64,000 bases of DNA. Origin: Limnochorda sp. L945t. GTDB lineage: Bacteria > Bacillota > Limnochordia > Limnochordales > Geochordaceae. Both the position numbers and the translations under genes were made by a program. Location: NCBI RefSeq assembly GCF_035593305.1, contig NZ_CP141615.1, positions 2,821,722 through 2,885,721 of the forward strand, given 5' to 3'. The notes beneath the pieces are model-generated. The model saw only the letters and a program-made list of their open reading frames with translations. It did no database searches and had not been told where the DNA came from. Within the stretch, counting starts at the first letter, position 1. Every line of letters begins with the position of its first letter. Positions 16,230-25,489 of the stretch are shown piece after piece.

Positions 16230-17870
16230 TTAACTTCCGCCCTTTTCGAGTTTGCCCGAGTCGGTTCGAACCGGCGGACCCCCGCGGCTCTGCTCCGGAG
16301 CATCCTGGAGCTCCCGTTTCGCCTCGTCCCAAAGCGCGTCCATCTCCTGCAGGCTCATCTCGTCCAGGATCCGGCCCTGCTCCTTCGCCTTCTCCTCCAC
16401 CATACGAAAGCGCCGGGCGAAACGGTGCACGGCGTCGCGCAACGCGAGTTCGGCGTCGACGTGCATGTAGCGGGCGACGTTGACGATCGCGAACAAGAGG
16501 TCGCCCAGTTCCCGGTGGGTGGCATCGGGGTCCTGGTCGGCCCATGCCCGGCGGAGCTCCAGGGCCTCCTCCAGCGCCTTGCGCCCCGCCCCCGAGACGT
16601 CGGGCCACTCGAAGCCCACCTCGGCCGCCTTGCGCTGGACGGCGTCGGCGTACGCCAGCGCCGGCAAGGCCCGCGCCACGTCGTCCATGCGGCTCGACGG
16701 CGCCGCCGGCTCGCCCTTCTCCTGCCGTTCTTCCCGCTTGATGGCTTCCCAGCGCTGCAGCACCTCGGCGGCGGTCCTGGCGGTCGCGTCCCCGAAAACG
16801 TGGGGGTGGCGCCGTACCAGCTTGGCCCGCAGGCGTTCGATCACCCCCGCCAGGTCGAAGAGCCCCTGCTCGTCGCCGATCTGCGCCTGGAACAGCACCT
16901 GCAGCAGGAGGTCGCCCAGCTCCTCCTCCAGGCCCGCCATGTCGTCGCGCTCGATGGCGTCGCACACCTCGTACGCCTCTTCGATCACGTACTTGCGCAG
17001 CGACATCGGGCTCTGGCGGCGATCCCACGGGCAGCCGTCCGGGGCACGCAGCCTGGCCATCACCCTGGCCAGCACTTCGATACCCTCCCCAGGGCCAGGC
17101 ACCGCCCCGGGATCCGCCGGCGGCACGTACACCGCCGTCTCGTGGTCGAAGCGCCGCCCGCGATCGAGCTCGTGCAGGGGCAGCCACTCGATGTGCGCGG
17201 CTGCTCCCGCTCCCGCGCGCCGGATGAGCGCCACGGGCTGATTGTCGCCCCGGAGCTGGCCCAGCACCGCCTTGACCTGGGAGGCGAGCACCGGGCTGTC
17301 GACCTGGAGCACGAGATAACCCCGACGCCGTTCCCACGCCCGTCCCGCCGGGGGCGGCAGGGTCTGCGGCGACGAGGGCGCGCTCGCCAGGTCGTGGGCG
17401 TCCACGAAGGCGGCCCCCACCTCCAGCGGGTCCACGCCCAGTTCGGCCCATGCCGCTTCCGCGCCGCTCAAGCTGGGGATCACCTCGACCTGCACGCCCC
17501 GCTCCCGGGCCCTGGCGAGCAGGAGCGTCACGCTGCGCTCCCCTATCAGGGGATGGCCGGGCACGGCGAAGGTCACGCCGCCGCCCCCTCCTGTGGCCGG
17601 GCTGCCCGACGTCTCCCCCGAGGCGTCCATCGCCAGGAGCGCCTCCGCCATGGCTTCGTAAACCTGGTCGAAGGTCTCGTAGCGCTCGTACAGTTGGTCG
17701 AACGTGGAGAACGCCACGCCCCACTCGCGTAGTGTCGCGGCCATGGCATGCTTCGCCGTTCGCAGGACGAGCGTGCCGGCCTGCCGGAGCGCTCGCTCTG
17801 CCCGCACCGAGAGGAGGTCGGCCGGCCCGGGACCGAGGCCCACTACCGTGATCGCCATGCCCATCGCCAC
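16230..17870 (-). CDS. mazG: MazG-family protein with tetrapyrrole methylase domain (YabN)
   Basis: The 546-aa protein joins an N-terminal SAM-dependent tetrapyrrole-methylase-like domain (ITVVGLGPGPADLLSVRAERAL, FAVPGHPLIGERSV) to a C-terminal MazG pyrophosphohydrolase (LRAPDGCPWDRRQSPMSLRKYVIEEAYEV, EELGDLLLQVLFQ with the EExxD-type metal motifs, repeated near HRELGDLLFAIVNVARY). MazG cleaves NTPs to NMPs and helps sanitise the pool. This fusion is YabN in Bacillus, encoded next to yabO/yabP as here. The start lies in an intergenic region shared with the divergent SpoIID-domain gene. Confidence 0.93.
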   Translation of the reverse strand: MAMGMAITVVGLGPGPADLLSVRAERALRQAGTLVLRTAKHAMAATLREWGVAFSTFDQLYERYETFDQVYEAMAEALLAMDASGETSGSPATGGGGGVTFAVPGHPLIGERSVTLLLARARERGVQVEVIPSLSGAEAAWAELGVDPLEVGAAFVDAHDLASAPSSPQTLPPPAGRAWERRRGYLVLQVDSPVLASQVKAVLGQLRGDNQPVALIRRAGAGAAAHIEWLPLHELDRGRRFDHETAVYVPPADPGAVPGPGEGIEVLARVMARLRAPDGCPWDRRQSPMSLRKYVIEEAYEVCDAIERDDMAGLEEELGDLLLQVLFQAQIGDEQGLFDLAGVIERLRAKLVRRHPHVFGDATARTAAEVLQRWEAIKREERQEKGEPAAPSSRMDDVARALPALAYADAVQRKAAEVGFEWPDVSGAGRKALEEALELRRAWADQDPDATHRELGDLLFAIVNVARYMHVDAELALRDAVHRFARRFRMVEEKAKEQGRILDEMSLQEMDALWDEAKRELQDAPEQSRGGPPVRTDSGKLEKGGS

Positions 17871-18017
17871 CTGCCCTGGGTTTCCAACACTGGCGATTCT
17901 AGCTGGCCCCGCCCCACCCGTACAAGCGCGCGGCCGTCCCGTGACACACTAGCCAGGCGAAGAGGGCCTATCCAAGCTCCAGTCGATGGCCCGGAGGAGG
18001 CACGCTGACACCCCGAC

Positions 18018-18995
18018 ATGTCAAACCGCAAGCGAACTGCCGTCCTGACCACCTTGGGACTCCTGATCGTGGCGGGGGCGGTGTTCTACCTCTCAGGATT
18101 TCCCGGAAGTCCCCCGCCGGAGCGCGGGCAGCCCGGCCAGGTCCAGCGCTTCCAGAGCGAACCCCGCATCTCCCTTTACGTCAACCAGACCGGCCAGCGC
18201 ACGGAGATCCCCATCGAACAGTACGTGGCCGGCGTCGTGGCCGGCGAGATGTGGGAAAACTGGCCGGAGAGCGCGTACGCCGCCCAGGCGATCCTGGCCC
18301 GCACCTTCACCCTGGAGATGATGTCCAGGGGCGGCACCCGCTCGCTCCACGGCACGGACATGTCGACCGATCCGGTCGAGACCCAGGCCTATAACCCCTC
18401 TCGCATCAGCCCGGCCATTCGCCGGGCGGTCGACAGCACCCGGGGGCAGGTGTTGACGTACCAGGGGCGCTACGCCAAGGCGTGGTTCCACGCCTACAGC
18501 GGCGGCCAGACTACGACGCCACAGGAAGGGTTGGGGCTTCCCGACGAACAGGCGCCCTACCTGCGTCCCGTGAAGCTGCCGTCCAACCCGCTGGTGCCGG
18601 GCCAGTTCCGCTCCTGGCGGGCGGAGTTTTCCGAGGCGGAAGTGCGCAGCGCCCTGGCCAAGAAGGGGATCACGGTCGGCACGATCCAGTCCATCCACGT
18701 CACCTCGAGGGGCCCGACGGGCCGGATCACCCAGGTCGAGGTGGTCGGCTCCGGGGGGCGGCGCACCATCAGCGGCAACGACCTGAGGGTCGCGCTGGGG
18801 TCGGACCGCATGCGCTCTACCCTGGCGCGCACCTTCACCTTTGCCAAGGGCCGGCTGGTGGTGGAGGGGACCGGCTCCGGGCACGGGGTCGGCTTGAGCC
18901 AGTGGGATGCGCTGTTGATGGCGCGCCAGGGACGCTCGGCCCAGCAGATCGTGCAGGCCTTCTATCCCGGCGCTCGCATCGAGAAGTTGTGGTGA
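18018..18995 (+). CDS. SpoIID/LytB domain protein
   Basis: SpoIID-type lytic enzymes cut denuded glycan strands during engulfment. The 325-aa protein has an N-terminal membrane anchor (about 9-28) and the SpoIID core: IEQYVAGVVAGEMWENWPESAYAAQAILARTF with the catalytic Glu in GEM, then STRGQVLTYQGRYAKAWFHAYSGGQT and the terminal GSGHGVGLSQWDALLMA. In Bacillus spoIID lies elsewhere; this copy leads into yabP and yabQ and may be the mother-cell enzyme or a paralogue. A GGAGGAGG site lies about 20 bases before the ATG, which is long. Confidence 0.9.
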   Translation: MSNRKRTAVLTTLGLLIVAGAVFYLSGFPGSPPPERGQPGQVQRFQSEPRISLYVNQTGQRTEIPIEQYVAGVVAGEMWENWPESAYAAQAILARTFTLEMMSRGGTRSLHGTDMSTDPVETQAYNPSRISPAIRRAVDSTRGQVLTYQGRYAKAWFHAYSGGQTTTPQEGLGLPDEQAPYLRPVKLPSNPLVPGQFRSWRAEFSEAEVRSALAKKGITVGTIQSIHVTSRGPTGRITQVEVVGSGGRRTISGNDLRVALGSDRMRSTLARTFTFAKGRLVVEGTGSGHGVGLSQWDALLMARQGRSAQQIVQAFYPGARIEKLW

Positions 18996-19031
18996 GCGGG
19001 CTGCATATAGATGGCCCGGAGGTGCGCGCCG

Positions 19032-19322
19032 GTGGCGGAGCGGGGGGAACAGCCGGGACAGGTTCGCCATCAGCTCCTGCTCAAGGGGCGCCAGCAGCTG
19101 GAGCTGCAGGGCGTCCTCAGCGTCGACAGCTTCGACGAACAGGTGATGACGCTGCAGACCGACGCGGGCACGCTGATCATTCGCGGGGAGGGCATGCAGA
19201 TTCACGCCCTCGACGTCGATCAGGGCACGATGGCCGTCACCGGCCTCGTCCACAGCCTCGAGTACGCGCAGGAGGCGGCGAAGCGCAGGGTGCGCGGCAT
19301 CTTGCGCCGGCTCACCCGGTGA
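19032..19322 (+). CDS. yabP: Sporulation protein YabP
   Basis: YabP is a small sigma-E-controlled protein needed for efficient spore formation. The 96-aa product matches the YabP/YqfC fold (QLLLKGRQQLELQGVLSVDSFDEQVMTLQTDAGTLIIRGEGMQIHALDVDQGTMAVTGLVHSLEY). GTG 19032 is chosen because GGAGGTG lies 7 bases upstream; an ATG at 19011 precedes that site and would add seven unconserved residues. It follows the SpoIID gene by 36 bases and precedes yabQ by 131. Confidence 0.9.
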   Translation: MAERGEQPGQVRHQLLLKGRQQLELQGVLSVDSFDEQVMTLQTDAGTLIIRGEGMQIHALDVDQGTMAVTGLVHSLEYAQEAAKRRVRGILRRLTR

Positions 19323-19453
19323 CCCCGAGGACCCGCGCCCCGGCAGGGCGTCACGCCGTGCCGTCCGCTCACGCTCGCTCTCGCCGTCTTTTCACCTCTC
19401 CCGCCCCACCCCCATAGCATGGTGAGCGTCGCCGGATAGGGGGTTGGGCGGAC

Positions 19454-19843
19454 ATGATCACGCTCCTGGGCCAGATGGCCCTGGTGGGGAGGGTCGCGCT
19501 GGCCGGCGTCGTCCTGGGCCTGGCGTGGGACCTCTACCGTTGCTTCAAAGGCATGATGCGTTTCGGGCGCCGCTCGCCCGCGCTGTTCGTGCTCGACCTC
19601 GTCTTCCTCGCCGTGCTCGGGCCCGTCGCCTTCACCCTGCTCCTCGTCGCCGACGGGGCCCAGATGCGGCTGTCCACGCTCGTGGGGCTCGGGACCGGTG
19701 CTGTGGTCTACTTCGTCACGTTGAGCCCGCTCGTGGAGCAGGCGTGCTGGTCGGTGTGGGCCGGCCTGGGAGCCCTGGCCCGGCGCGCCTGCGGCGCGTG
19801 GTGGGGGATCGTGCGTCGCAGCCGCCCCTGGGGGGTGCCCTGA
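19454..19843 (+). CDS. yabQ: Spore cortex biosynthesis protein YabQ
   Basis: YabQ is a mother-cell membrane protein required for cortex assembly. The 129-aa product has an N-terminal hydrophobic segment with GLAWDLYRCFKGMMR, then two further transmembrane spans (LFVLDLVFLAVLGPVAFTLL and LVGLGTGAVVYFVTLSPLV), as expected for YabQ. The C-terminus is basic. It is co-directional with yabP and the following DivIC-like gene. Confidence 0.88.
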   Translation: MITLLGQMALVGRVALAGVVLGLAWDLYRCFKGMMRFGRRSPALFVLDLVFLAVLGPVAFTLLLVADGAQMRLSTLVGLGTGAVVYFVTLSPLVEQACWSVWAGLGALARRACGAWWGIVRRSRPWGVP

Positions 19844-19957
19844 GCGCCCCGGGGCACCCGTTCTCCAACGCGGGCAGGAGCTCGGCCCCCGTCCGGGGAA
19901 GTAGGATGCTTCGCCGGCCTCAACGGCCGCTGGGGCCGGCGACGGGGGTCGGTCGGG

Positions 19958-20293
19958 GTGGTCTTCCACTTTCGGGGGCGGCGCTACCGCCTGGGCCGCA
20001 AGCTATGGGTGCGGGCCGGCGTGCTCGTCGCCCTCATGGGCATCGCTTCGTTCGCGGGAGCGGCCTACCGGACCTACGAGATGCACCGCAGGCTCGATCG
20101 CCTGCAGGCGGCCATCGCCGCGCAGCGCTCGAGCAACGCCCGCCTGGAGAAGGCGCTGCGGGAGGCGTCCCAACCGGCTGCGGTGGAGTCGAGGGCACGG
20201 GTCATGCTGGGGCTCGTGAAGCCCGGGGAGCAGGTCTTCGAGCCGGCCGTGGTGGTGCCGCCCGGCGACCCGTATCGGGTGGACAAGCGTTAG
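19958..20293 (+). CDS. FtsB/DivIC-like septum formation initiator
   Basis: The 111-aa protein has a short basic cytoplasmic N-terminus, one membrane span (about 19-40), and a coiled coil (YEMHRRLDRLQAAIAAQRSSNARLEKALREA) followed by the family's short C-terminal block (AVESRARVMLGLVKPGEQVF). DivIC/FtsB pairs with FtsL and FtsQ/DivIB at the division site and at the sporulation septum. Its place after yabQ is the conserved position of divIC. The start is a GTG; a slightly earlier start cannot be excluded. Confidence 0.85.
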   Translation: MVFHFRGRRYRLGRKLWVRAGVLVALMGIASFAGAAYRTYEMHRRLDRLQAAIAAQRSSNARLEKALREASQPAAVESRARVMLGLVKPGEQVFEPAVVVPPGDPYRVDKR

Positions 20294-20352
20294 CACCGGT
20301 CTCCGCCCCGCCCCCCACGCCCGTGCTGCCCGTGCGCGGGCGTGGGCCGGTG
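20294..20352. terminator. Bidirectional terminator hairpin between divIC-like gene and spoVT
   Basis: CCCACGCCCG (20314-20323) pairs with CGGGCGTGGG (20337-20346), inside outer arms CACCGG and CCGGTG at the two ends. It separates convergent genes; there is no long T-tract. Confidence 0.45.
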
Positions 20353-20416
20353 CTTGCCGGGGCGGCCGGGGGAAGCGTGAAGGCACGGTGGCGTTCGTGC
20401 CGCGCGCGGACCGCCT

Positions 20417-20971
20417 TTACTGCTCCATCTGCTTGGCCAGAAAACCGGCGGCCGTCTCCGCCAGCTTCAGTTCGAGCTCACCGACGCGCTTGTCGGGCTC
20501 CTTGGTCCCCAGCACTACCGCTCCGATGGGATCCCCTTCGGCGATGATGGGGGCGACGACCATGGAGATGAACTCCCAGCGCTCTTCCTCCTCACCCTCC
20601 CCCGGGGCTCGGGTCTCTCCGGGGCGGGGGAAGAGCACCGGTTTGCGGCCTTCCATGACCCGCTCGATCGCGGGGGTCACCGGCTTGTCCATCCATTGCT
20701 TCTTGGGCGCACCGGCTACCGCCACCACCGCGTCCCGGTCGGTAATGATCGCGATATGGCCGGTCGTCTCGTAGAGCGAGTCTGCGTACTCCTGGGCAAA
20801 CTCCCCCAGCTCGCCGATGGGGGAGTATTTCTTCAGGATGACCTCGCCCTCGCGGTCCACGAAAATCTCGAGCGGGTCTCCCTCACGAATCCTGAGGGTC
20901 CTGCGGATCTCCTTGGGTATGACCACTCGCCCGAGGTCGTCGATGCGCCGGACGATCCCGGTAGCCTTCAC
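20417..20971 (-). CDS. spoVT: Stage V sporulation protein T (AbrB-family regulator)
   Basis: SpoVT is a forespore regulator that tunes sigma-G genes. The 184-aa protein has an N-terminal AbrB swapped-hairpin DNA-binding domain (KATGIVRRIDDLGRVVIPKEIRRTLRIREGDPLEIFV) and a C-terminal GAF-like domain (about 55-180). GTG 20971 gives exactly the family N-terminus and follows GGAGGGGTGG; an upstream ATG adds five residues. A sigma-G-type promoter lies upstream at 21069-21098. Confidence 0.95.
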   Translation of the reverse strand: MKATGIVRRIDDLGRVVIPKEIRRTLRIREGDPLEIFVDREGEVILKKYSPIGELGEFAQEYADSLYETTGHIAIITDRDAVVAVAGAPKKQWMDKPVTPAIERVMEGRKPVLFPRPGETRAPGEGEEEERWEFISMVVAPIIAEGDPIGAVVLGTKEPDKRVGELELKLAETAAGFLAKQMEQ

Positions 20972-21068
20972 GTGCCACCCCTCCACATCACAACCTGCAC
21001 TTCCACGACTGCCGCCGGCCGGTTGCCTGCCGTAGCGCCTGCCGCGATCTTCTCCTGCTTCCCGGCCG

Positions 21069-21098
21069 TAGTATACAGCCGTGCAATTTGACCTATAC
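21069..21098 (-). promoter_or_regulatory. Sigma-G/sigma-F type promoter of spoVT
   Basis: On the minus strand GTATA (21094-21098), 18 bases, then TATACTA (21069-21075). This matches the forespore consensus (GHATR, 18 bases, CATWHTA) except for one base at the start of the -10, and fits known sigma-G control of spoVT. Confidence 0.6.
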
Positions 21099-21146
21099 AG
21101 GGCGGTTTTCGCCGGGTTTCATCGCCATGGTAGCGATGGACACCCC

Positions 21147-24100
21147 CTAGCTCTTCACTCCGCCGCTTACCGTCGCCTCAACGCCCTTGGCCTGGGGCCA
21201 CGCCTCCCGGACCTGTTCCAGAAGCGTGCGCAACGCCGCCAGCAACTGCCCGTCGTCCAGCCCCGCCCGCCGCAGCCACACCACGTCGGTCCGGTTGGGG
21301 CGGAAGCTCAGGCGCCCCCGGAGCATCGAGGCGGCCCTGGCGACTCCCACCGGCGGTAGCTGGATCCCCGGCCAGGCTTTGACGGCTGCGCTGTCGCGCT
21401 CCAGCGTGATCGTCGCCACGCCCGTCTCCCGAGCCAGGAGCTTGAGCCGGGCCACCTCCAACAGGTGCTCGACGCTGACCGGCAGCTCCCCGAAACGGTC
21501 CCTCAGGTCGGCCGCAATCGCCTCGATTTCGTCGTAACCTTCAGCGGCGGCGATCCGCCGGTAAAACTCGACCTTCTGCGCCGCATCCGGTACGTACTCG
21601 TCCGGCAGGTACGCATCGACACTCAGATCCAGCACGGGCTCGGGCGGCTTCTGCACCGTCTCGCCCTTCACCTCACGGACCGCCTCTTCCAGTAGCCGGC
21701 AATACATCTCGAACCCGACCGAAGCGATGTGACCGTGCTGCTCGGGCCCCAAGAGATTCCCCGCGCCCCGGATCTCCAGGTCTCGCAGCGCGATCTTGAA
21801 GCCCGAGCCCAGCTCCGTGAACTCCCGGATCGCCTCCAGCCGGCGCTCCGCATCCTCCGAGAGCACCCGCTCCTTGCGGTACGTGAAGTACGCGTACGCC
21901 ACCCGGTGCGAGCGCCCGACCCGGCCCCGCAACTGGTACAGCTGGGCGAGGCCCATCCGGTCGGCGTCGTATACGATCAGCGTATTGACGTTGCCAATGT
22001 CCATGCCCGTCTCGATGATGGTCGTGCAGACCAGCACGTCGTACTGGCCGTTGAGGAAATCGAGCATGACCTGCTCGAGGCGGGACTCGTCCATCTGCCC
22101 ATGCGCCACCGCCACCCTGGCCTCCGGCACCAGAGCCTGGACGTGGGCGGCCATGCGGTCGATGGTCTGGACCCGGTTGTAGACGAAGTAGACTTGCCCT
22201 TGCCGCGCCAGCTCCCGGGTGATGGCGTCCCGGATGAGATCGTCCTGGAACTCTACCACATACGTTCGAACCGGATAACGCCCTTCTGGGGGGGTCTCAA
22301 TCACGCTCATGTCCCGCAGCCCTGACAGCGCCATGTGCAGGGTACGGGGAATGGGGGTCGCGGTCATCGTCAAGACGTCGACCGTACGGCGCAGTTCTTT
22401 CAAGCGCTCCTTCTGGGCCACGCCGAAGCGCTGCTCCTCGTCTACGATGACCAAGCCGAGGTTCTTGAACTGCACGTCCTTCGACAACAACCGGTGGGTG
22501 CCGATCACGACGTCGATCGTGCCCAGCCGAAGCCCCTCGATGATGGCCGCCTGCTCGCTCGCGGATTGGAAGCGGGAGAGCATCTCGAGCCGCACCGGGT
22601 AGCCGGCCATCCGCTCCGAGAACGTGCGGTAGTGCTGCTGGGCCAGGATCGTCGTCGGCACCAGCACGGCCACCTGGCGCCCGTCGGCCACCGCTTTGAA
22701 CGCGGCCCGCATGGCCACCTCGGTCTTGCCGTACCCGACGTCACCGCACAAGAGCCGGTCCATGGGGCGCGGCCGCTCCATGTCTCGCTTGACCTCTTCG
22801 GTGGCCCGTAGCTGGTCCGGGGTCTCCTCGTACGGGAACGCCTCCTCGAACTCCCGTTGCCACGGCGAATCAGGGCCAAAGGCGATACCGGGCTGGGCCT
22901 GGCGGGCCGCATAGAGTTCCAGCAGCGACCTGGCCATCTCGTGAACGGATTCTTCCACCCGCTTCTTGACCCTGGCCCACTCGCCCCCGCCGAGCCGGTG
23001 CAGCTTGGGCGGCTCGTCGTCGCTGCCGATGTACTTTTGCAGCAGGTGGACCTGGTCGGTCGGCACGTACAGCCGGTCTTCTCCGGCGTAGCGCACTACC
23101 AGGTAGTCCCGCCGTACTCCCGCGACGTCCATCGTTTGAATGCCCTGGTAGCGGCCGATGCCGTGGTTGACGTGCACCACGTAGTCGCCCTCGCGCAGCT
23201 CCAGGTAGTCCGTGATGCGCGCCCCGGCCTCCGTGGGCGCCGTCCTGGCGCGCCGGGCCGGGCGCCTTGGGGTGCCGTACACCTCCGCCTCGGTGAGCAC
23301 CAGCAGCCGCAGCTCGGCCAGCTCGAATCCCGACTCCAGGGGTGCCGGCACCACCACCACGTTGCCGGGCTTGAGCTGGCCGTCGAGCCGCTCCGAAAGG
23401 ATCGCGGGCACCGACTCGCCTACCAGGCCCTCACGTACCCGCTCCGCCCGGCCCTGCCCGCTCAGGGCCAGGAGCACGCGGAAGCGCTGCCGCTGGCGGT
23501 TGCGCAGCTCGTCGGCGAGAAGCTGCCAGTTGCCGTGGAACGAGTCGGCGGGGCGGACGGGCAGGGAGTGCACGTGCTGGGGTTCGGTCTCCGCCAGGCG
23601 ACGCGGCAGGAGGGTCAGGTACAACGTTCGGCTGCGGCGGGACGCCCGAACCAGGTCGTCCCACCACCCGAACACCCGGTCCTCCTCGGGGAGGACCCGC
23701 CCCCGCTCCAGCAGGGAAGTGAAGGTCTCGCTCCACTCGGTCTGCGCCGCACTCACCCGCTCCTTCAAGCGCGAGGGGTCGTCCAGCACCACCAGGGCCG
23801 GGGCGCCATACTCGGGCAACAGGGGGAGCCGGCCGAAGAAGAGCGGCCGGTACTGGTCGGCGCCTTCGACGTACCCTTGTTGCGAGATACGCTCCAGATG
23901 GGCGCCCGTGCGATCGAGGAGCTTTTGCGCCTCCTCCTCCTTGCCCACCGCGCGCAGCCGCTGCGCCTGCCGGCGCGCCGACGCCTCCAGGCGCGCCAGG
24001 CCCTCGCCGGGGCCGTCGCCGGGTAGCAGGAACTCCCGGGCCGGTCCGAGCACCACCTCCTCCAGGTGCCCGGCCGAACGCTGGCTCTCCACGTCGAAGA

Positions 24101-24758
24101 GGCGGATGGATTCCACCACGTCGTCGAACCACTCGATCCGCACCCCTGCGCTGCGGTCCAGGGGCAGGCAGTCCAGGATGTCTCCCCGCAAGCTCAGCTG
24201 CCCGGGCCCCTGCACTTTCGTGCGGCGCTCGTAACCCGCCGCCGTCAGGGCGCGGGCGAGCTCCGCCGGATCCCTCCGATCTCCCACCCGGATCCGGTGC
24301 ACGTGGCGGGCGAGCACGTCGGCCGGCACGAGCCGCTCGGTGGCCGCCGTCACCTCCGCCACCACCACGGAGACCGGGCGACCTGCGCCGGCCAGGCGCA
24401 TCAGCGCGTCCAGCCGTTGCCCGACCAGTTCGGGAGACGGGGAGACCTCTTCGTGGGGCAGGGTCTCCACGGCCGGGAAGTAGCCGACCCGCTCCTCGCC
24501 GACGAGGTGCAGCAGGTCGTCCCTCCAGCGCTCGGCCGTGGTACGCGTGTGGGTGAGCACCAGGACGGGTAGCGGCTCCTGGGCCCGACCGTTGAGCTCT
24601 TCGAAGAGCGCGGCCACGAGCGTGCTTTTCTGGGAACCCGTGACCCCCACGACCATCTGCTCGGACGGGACCTCAGAAAAGCCCCGCACGATGCGGCGAA
24701 CGCTCTCCGCCTCGCGTACCAGGCTCACCAGCCCTGCCAGTACCATGCTCGACGCCAA
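21147..24758 (-). CDS. mfd: Transcription-repair coupling factor
   Basis: Mfd removes RNA polymerase stalled at DNA lesions and recruits UvrA. The 1203-aa protein shows the UvrB-like N-terminal module (GSQKSTLVAALFEELNG ... TLPHEEVSPSPELVGQRL), the RNA polymerase interaction domain (DYVVHVNHGIGRYQGI), then the RecG-like motor with GDVGYGKTEVAMRAAF (Walker A), VDEEQRFGV (Walker B), TATPIPRTL and the C-terminal TRCF domain. The length fits (Bacillus 1177). The start is ATG 24758 or ATG 24746. It lies between pth and spoVT as in Bacillus, though the small fin gene is absent. Confidence 0.96.
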   Translation of the reverse strand: MASSMVLAGLVSLVREAESVRRIVRGFSEVPSEQMVVGVTGSQKSTLVAALFEELNGRAQEPLPVLVLTHTRTTAERWRDDLLHLVGEERVGYFPAVETLPHEEVSPSPELVGQRLDALMRLAGAGRPVSVVVAEVTAATERLVPADVLARHVHRIRVGDRRDPAELARALTAAGYERRTKVQGPGQLSLRGDILDCLPLDRSAGVRIEWFDDVVESIRLFDVESQRSAGHLEEVVLGPAREFLLPGDGPGEGLARLEASARRQAQRLRAVGKEEEAQKLLDRTGAHLERISQQGYVEGADQYRPLFFGRLPLLPEYGAPALVVLDDPSRLKERVSAAQTEWSETFTSLLERGRVLPEEDRVFGWWDDLVRASRRSRTLYLTLLPRRLAETEPQHVHSLPVRPADSFHGNWQLLADELRNRQRQRFRVLLALSGQGRAERVREGLVGESVPAILSERLDGQLKPGNVVVVPAPLESGFELAELRLLVLTEAEVYGTPRRPARRARTAPTEAGARITDYLELREGDYVVHVNHGIGRYQGIQTMDVAGVRRDYLVVRYAGEDRLYVPTDQVHLLQKYIGSDDEPPKLHRLGGGEWARVKKRVEESVHEMARSLLELYAARQAQPGIAFGPDSPWQREFEEAFPYEETPDQLRATEEVKRDMERPRPMDRLLCGDVGYGKTEVAMRAAFKAVADGRQVAVLVPTTILAQQHYRTFSERMAGYPVRLEMLSRFQSASEQAAIIEGLRLGTIDVVIGTHRLLSKDVQFKNLGLVIVDEEQRFGVAQKERLKELRRTVDVLTMTATPIPRTLHMALSGLRDMSVIETPPEGRYPVRTYVVEFQDDLIRDAITRELARQGQVYFVYNRVQTIDRMAAHVQALVPEARVAVAHGQMDESRLEQVMLDFLNGQYDVLVCTTIIETGMDIGNVNTLIVYDADRMGLAQLYQLRGRVGRSHRVAYAYFTYRKERVLSEDAERRLEAIREFTELGSGFKIALRDLEIRGAGNLLGPEQHGHIASVGFEMYCRLLEEAVREVKGETVQKPPEPVLDLSVDAYLPDEYVPDAAQKVEFYRRIAAAEGYDEIEAIAADLRDRFGELPVSVEHLLEVARLKLLARETGVATITLERDSAAVKAWPGIQLPPVGVARAASMLRGRLSFRPNRTDVVWLRRAGLDDGQLLAALRTLLEQVREAWPQAKGVEATVSGGVKS

Positions 24759-24866
24759 CTCCTCACCACGCGCTCTCGGCCGGCCTGCTCCGCTGGTGGG
24801 GAGCGGCCGGCTTCACCGTCCTCGCCGAAGCTTTCTTTTTGGATCGTGACGCCGGCGCCGACGCTG

Positions 24867-25478
24867 TCAAGGACGCTGCTCTCCGGGCGACGCCGCGTTG
24901 AATCGGGCCATGGCCTCCTCGACGCCGTAACGGCCCCAGCACTCGGCCGCCTGCGCGGCCATCGCCACGGCGTCGTCCAGCAGGGGCTCCTCGTCCGGCC
25001 CGGGCGGCTGCAGCACGTAGTCGACGCCGCTCACTCCGGGAGGGGGCTCGCCGATGCCGATCCGGAGTCTCGCAACCTGGGAGGTGCCCAGGTGATCGAG
25101 GATCGACTGCATACCCTTATGCGCGCCGCTGCTCCCGCCGCGCCGGATCCGGATTCGGCCCGGGGGCAGCGCCATGTCGTCGTACACGACGAGGACAGCG
25201 TCCAGAGGCACGCGCCACCGGTCGACCAGGCATGCCACCGCCCGGCCGCTCTCGTTCATGTAGGTCAACGGGTAGGCGAGGAGCCACTCGATGCCCGCGG
25301 ACCGGGCCCGCACCACCATCGCCTCGCACAGCGCGACGGGCCGGGCGCCGCCCAGCCGGCGCGCCAGGTGGTCGAGGGCGCGAAAACCCATGTTGTGCCG
25401 TGTCGTCGCGTAGCGGGGCCCCGGGTTACCGAGGCCCACCACCAACCGCACGGCAGAGACCGGGCCCGTCCCGCCCAC
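24867..25478 (-). CDS. pth: Peptidyl-tRNA hydrolase
   Basis: Pth releases tRNA from peptidyl-tRNAs that fall off the ribosome. The 203-aa protein has the N-terminal VVGLGNPGPRYATTRHNMGF with the catalytic His, PLTYMNESG, VVYDDMALPPGRIRIRRGGSSGAHKGMQSI and RLRIGIG. All catalytic residues (Asn, His, Asp) are visible. It follows the L25 gene by 11 bases and is certainly in the same operon. Confidence 0.95.
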   Translation of the reverse strand: MGGTGPVSAVRLVVGLGNPGPRYATTRHNMGFRALDHLARRLGGARPVALCEAMVVRARSAGIEWLLAYPLTYMNESGRAVACLVDRWRVPLDAVLVVYDDMALPPGRIRIRRGGSSGAHKGMQSILDHLGTSQVARLRIGIGEPPPGVSGVDYVLQPPGPDEEPLLDDAVAMAAQAAECWGRYGVEEAMARFNAASPGEQRP

Positions 25479-25489
25479 CGGACCGGATC

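Noticed and set aside
15390-17732. A long open frame on the plus strand opposite mazG and yabR
   Set aside because: It lies antisense to two well-recognised genes, shows no family motif, and long antisense open frames are common at this GC content.
24837-24866. Promoter for mfd from a minus-strand TTGACA
   Set aside because: The sequence 16-18 bases downstream (around CACGAT) is a poor -10; a promoter is possible but not supported.
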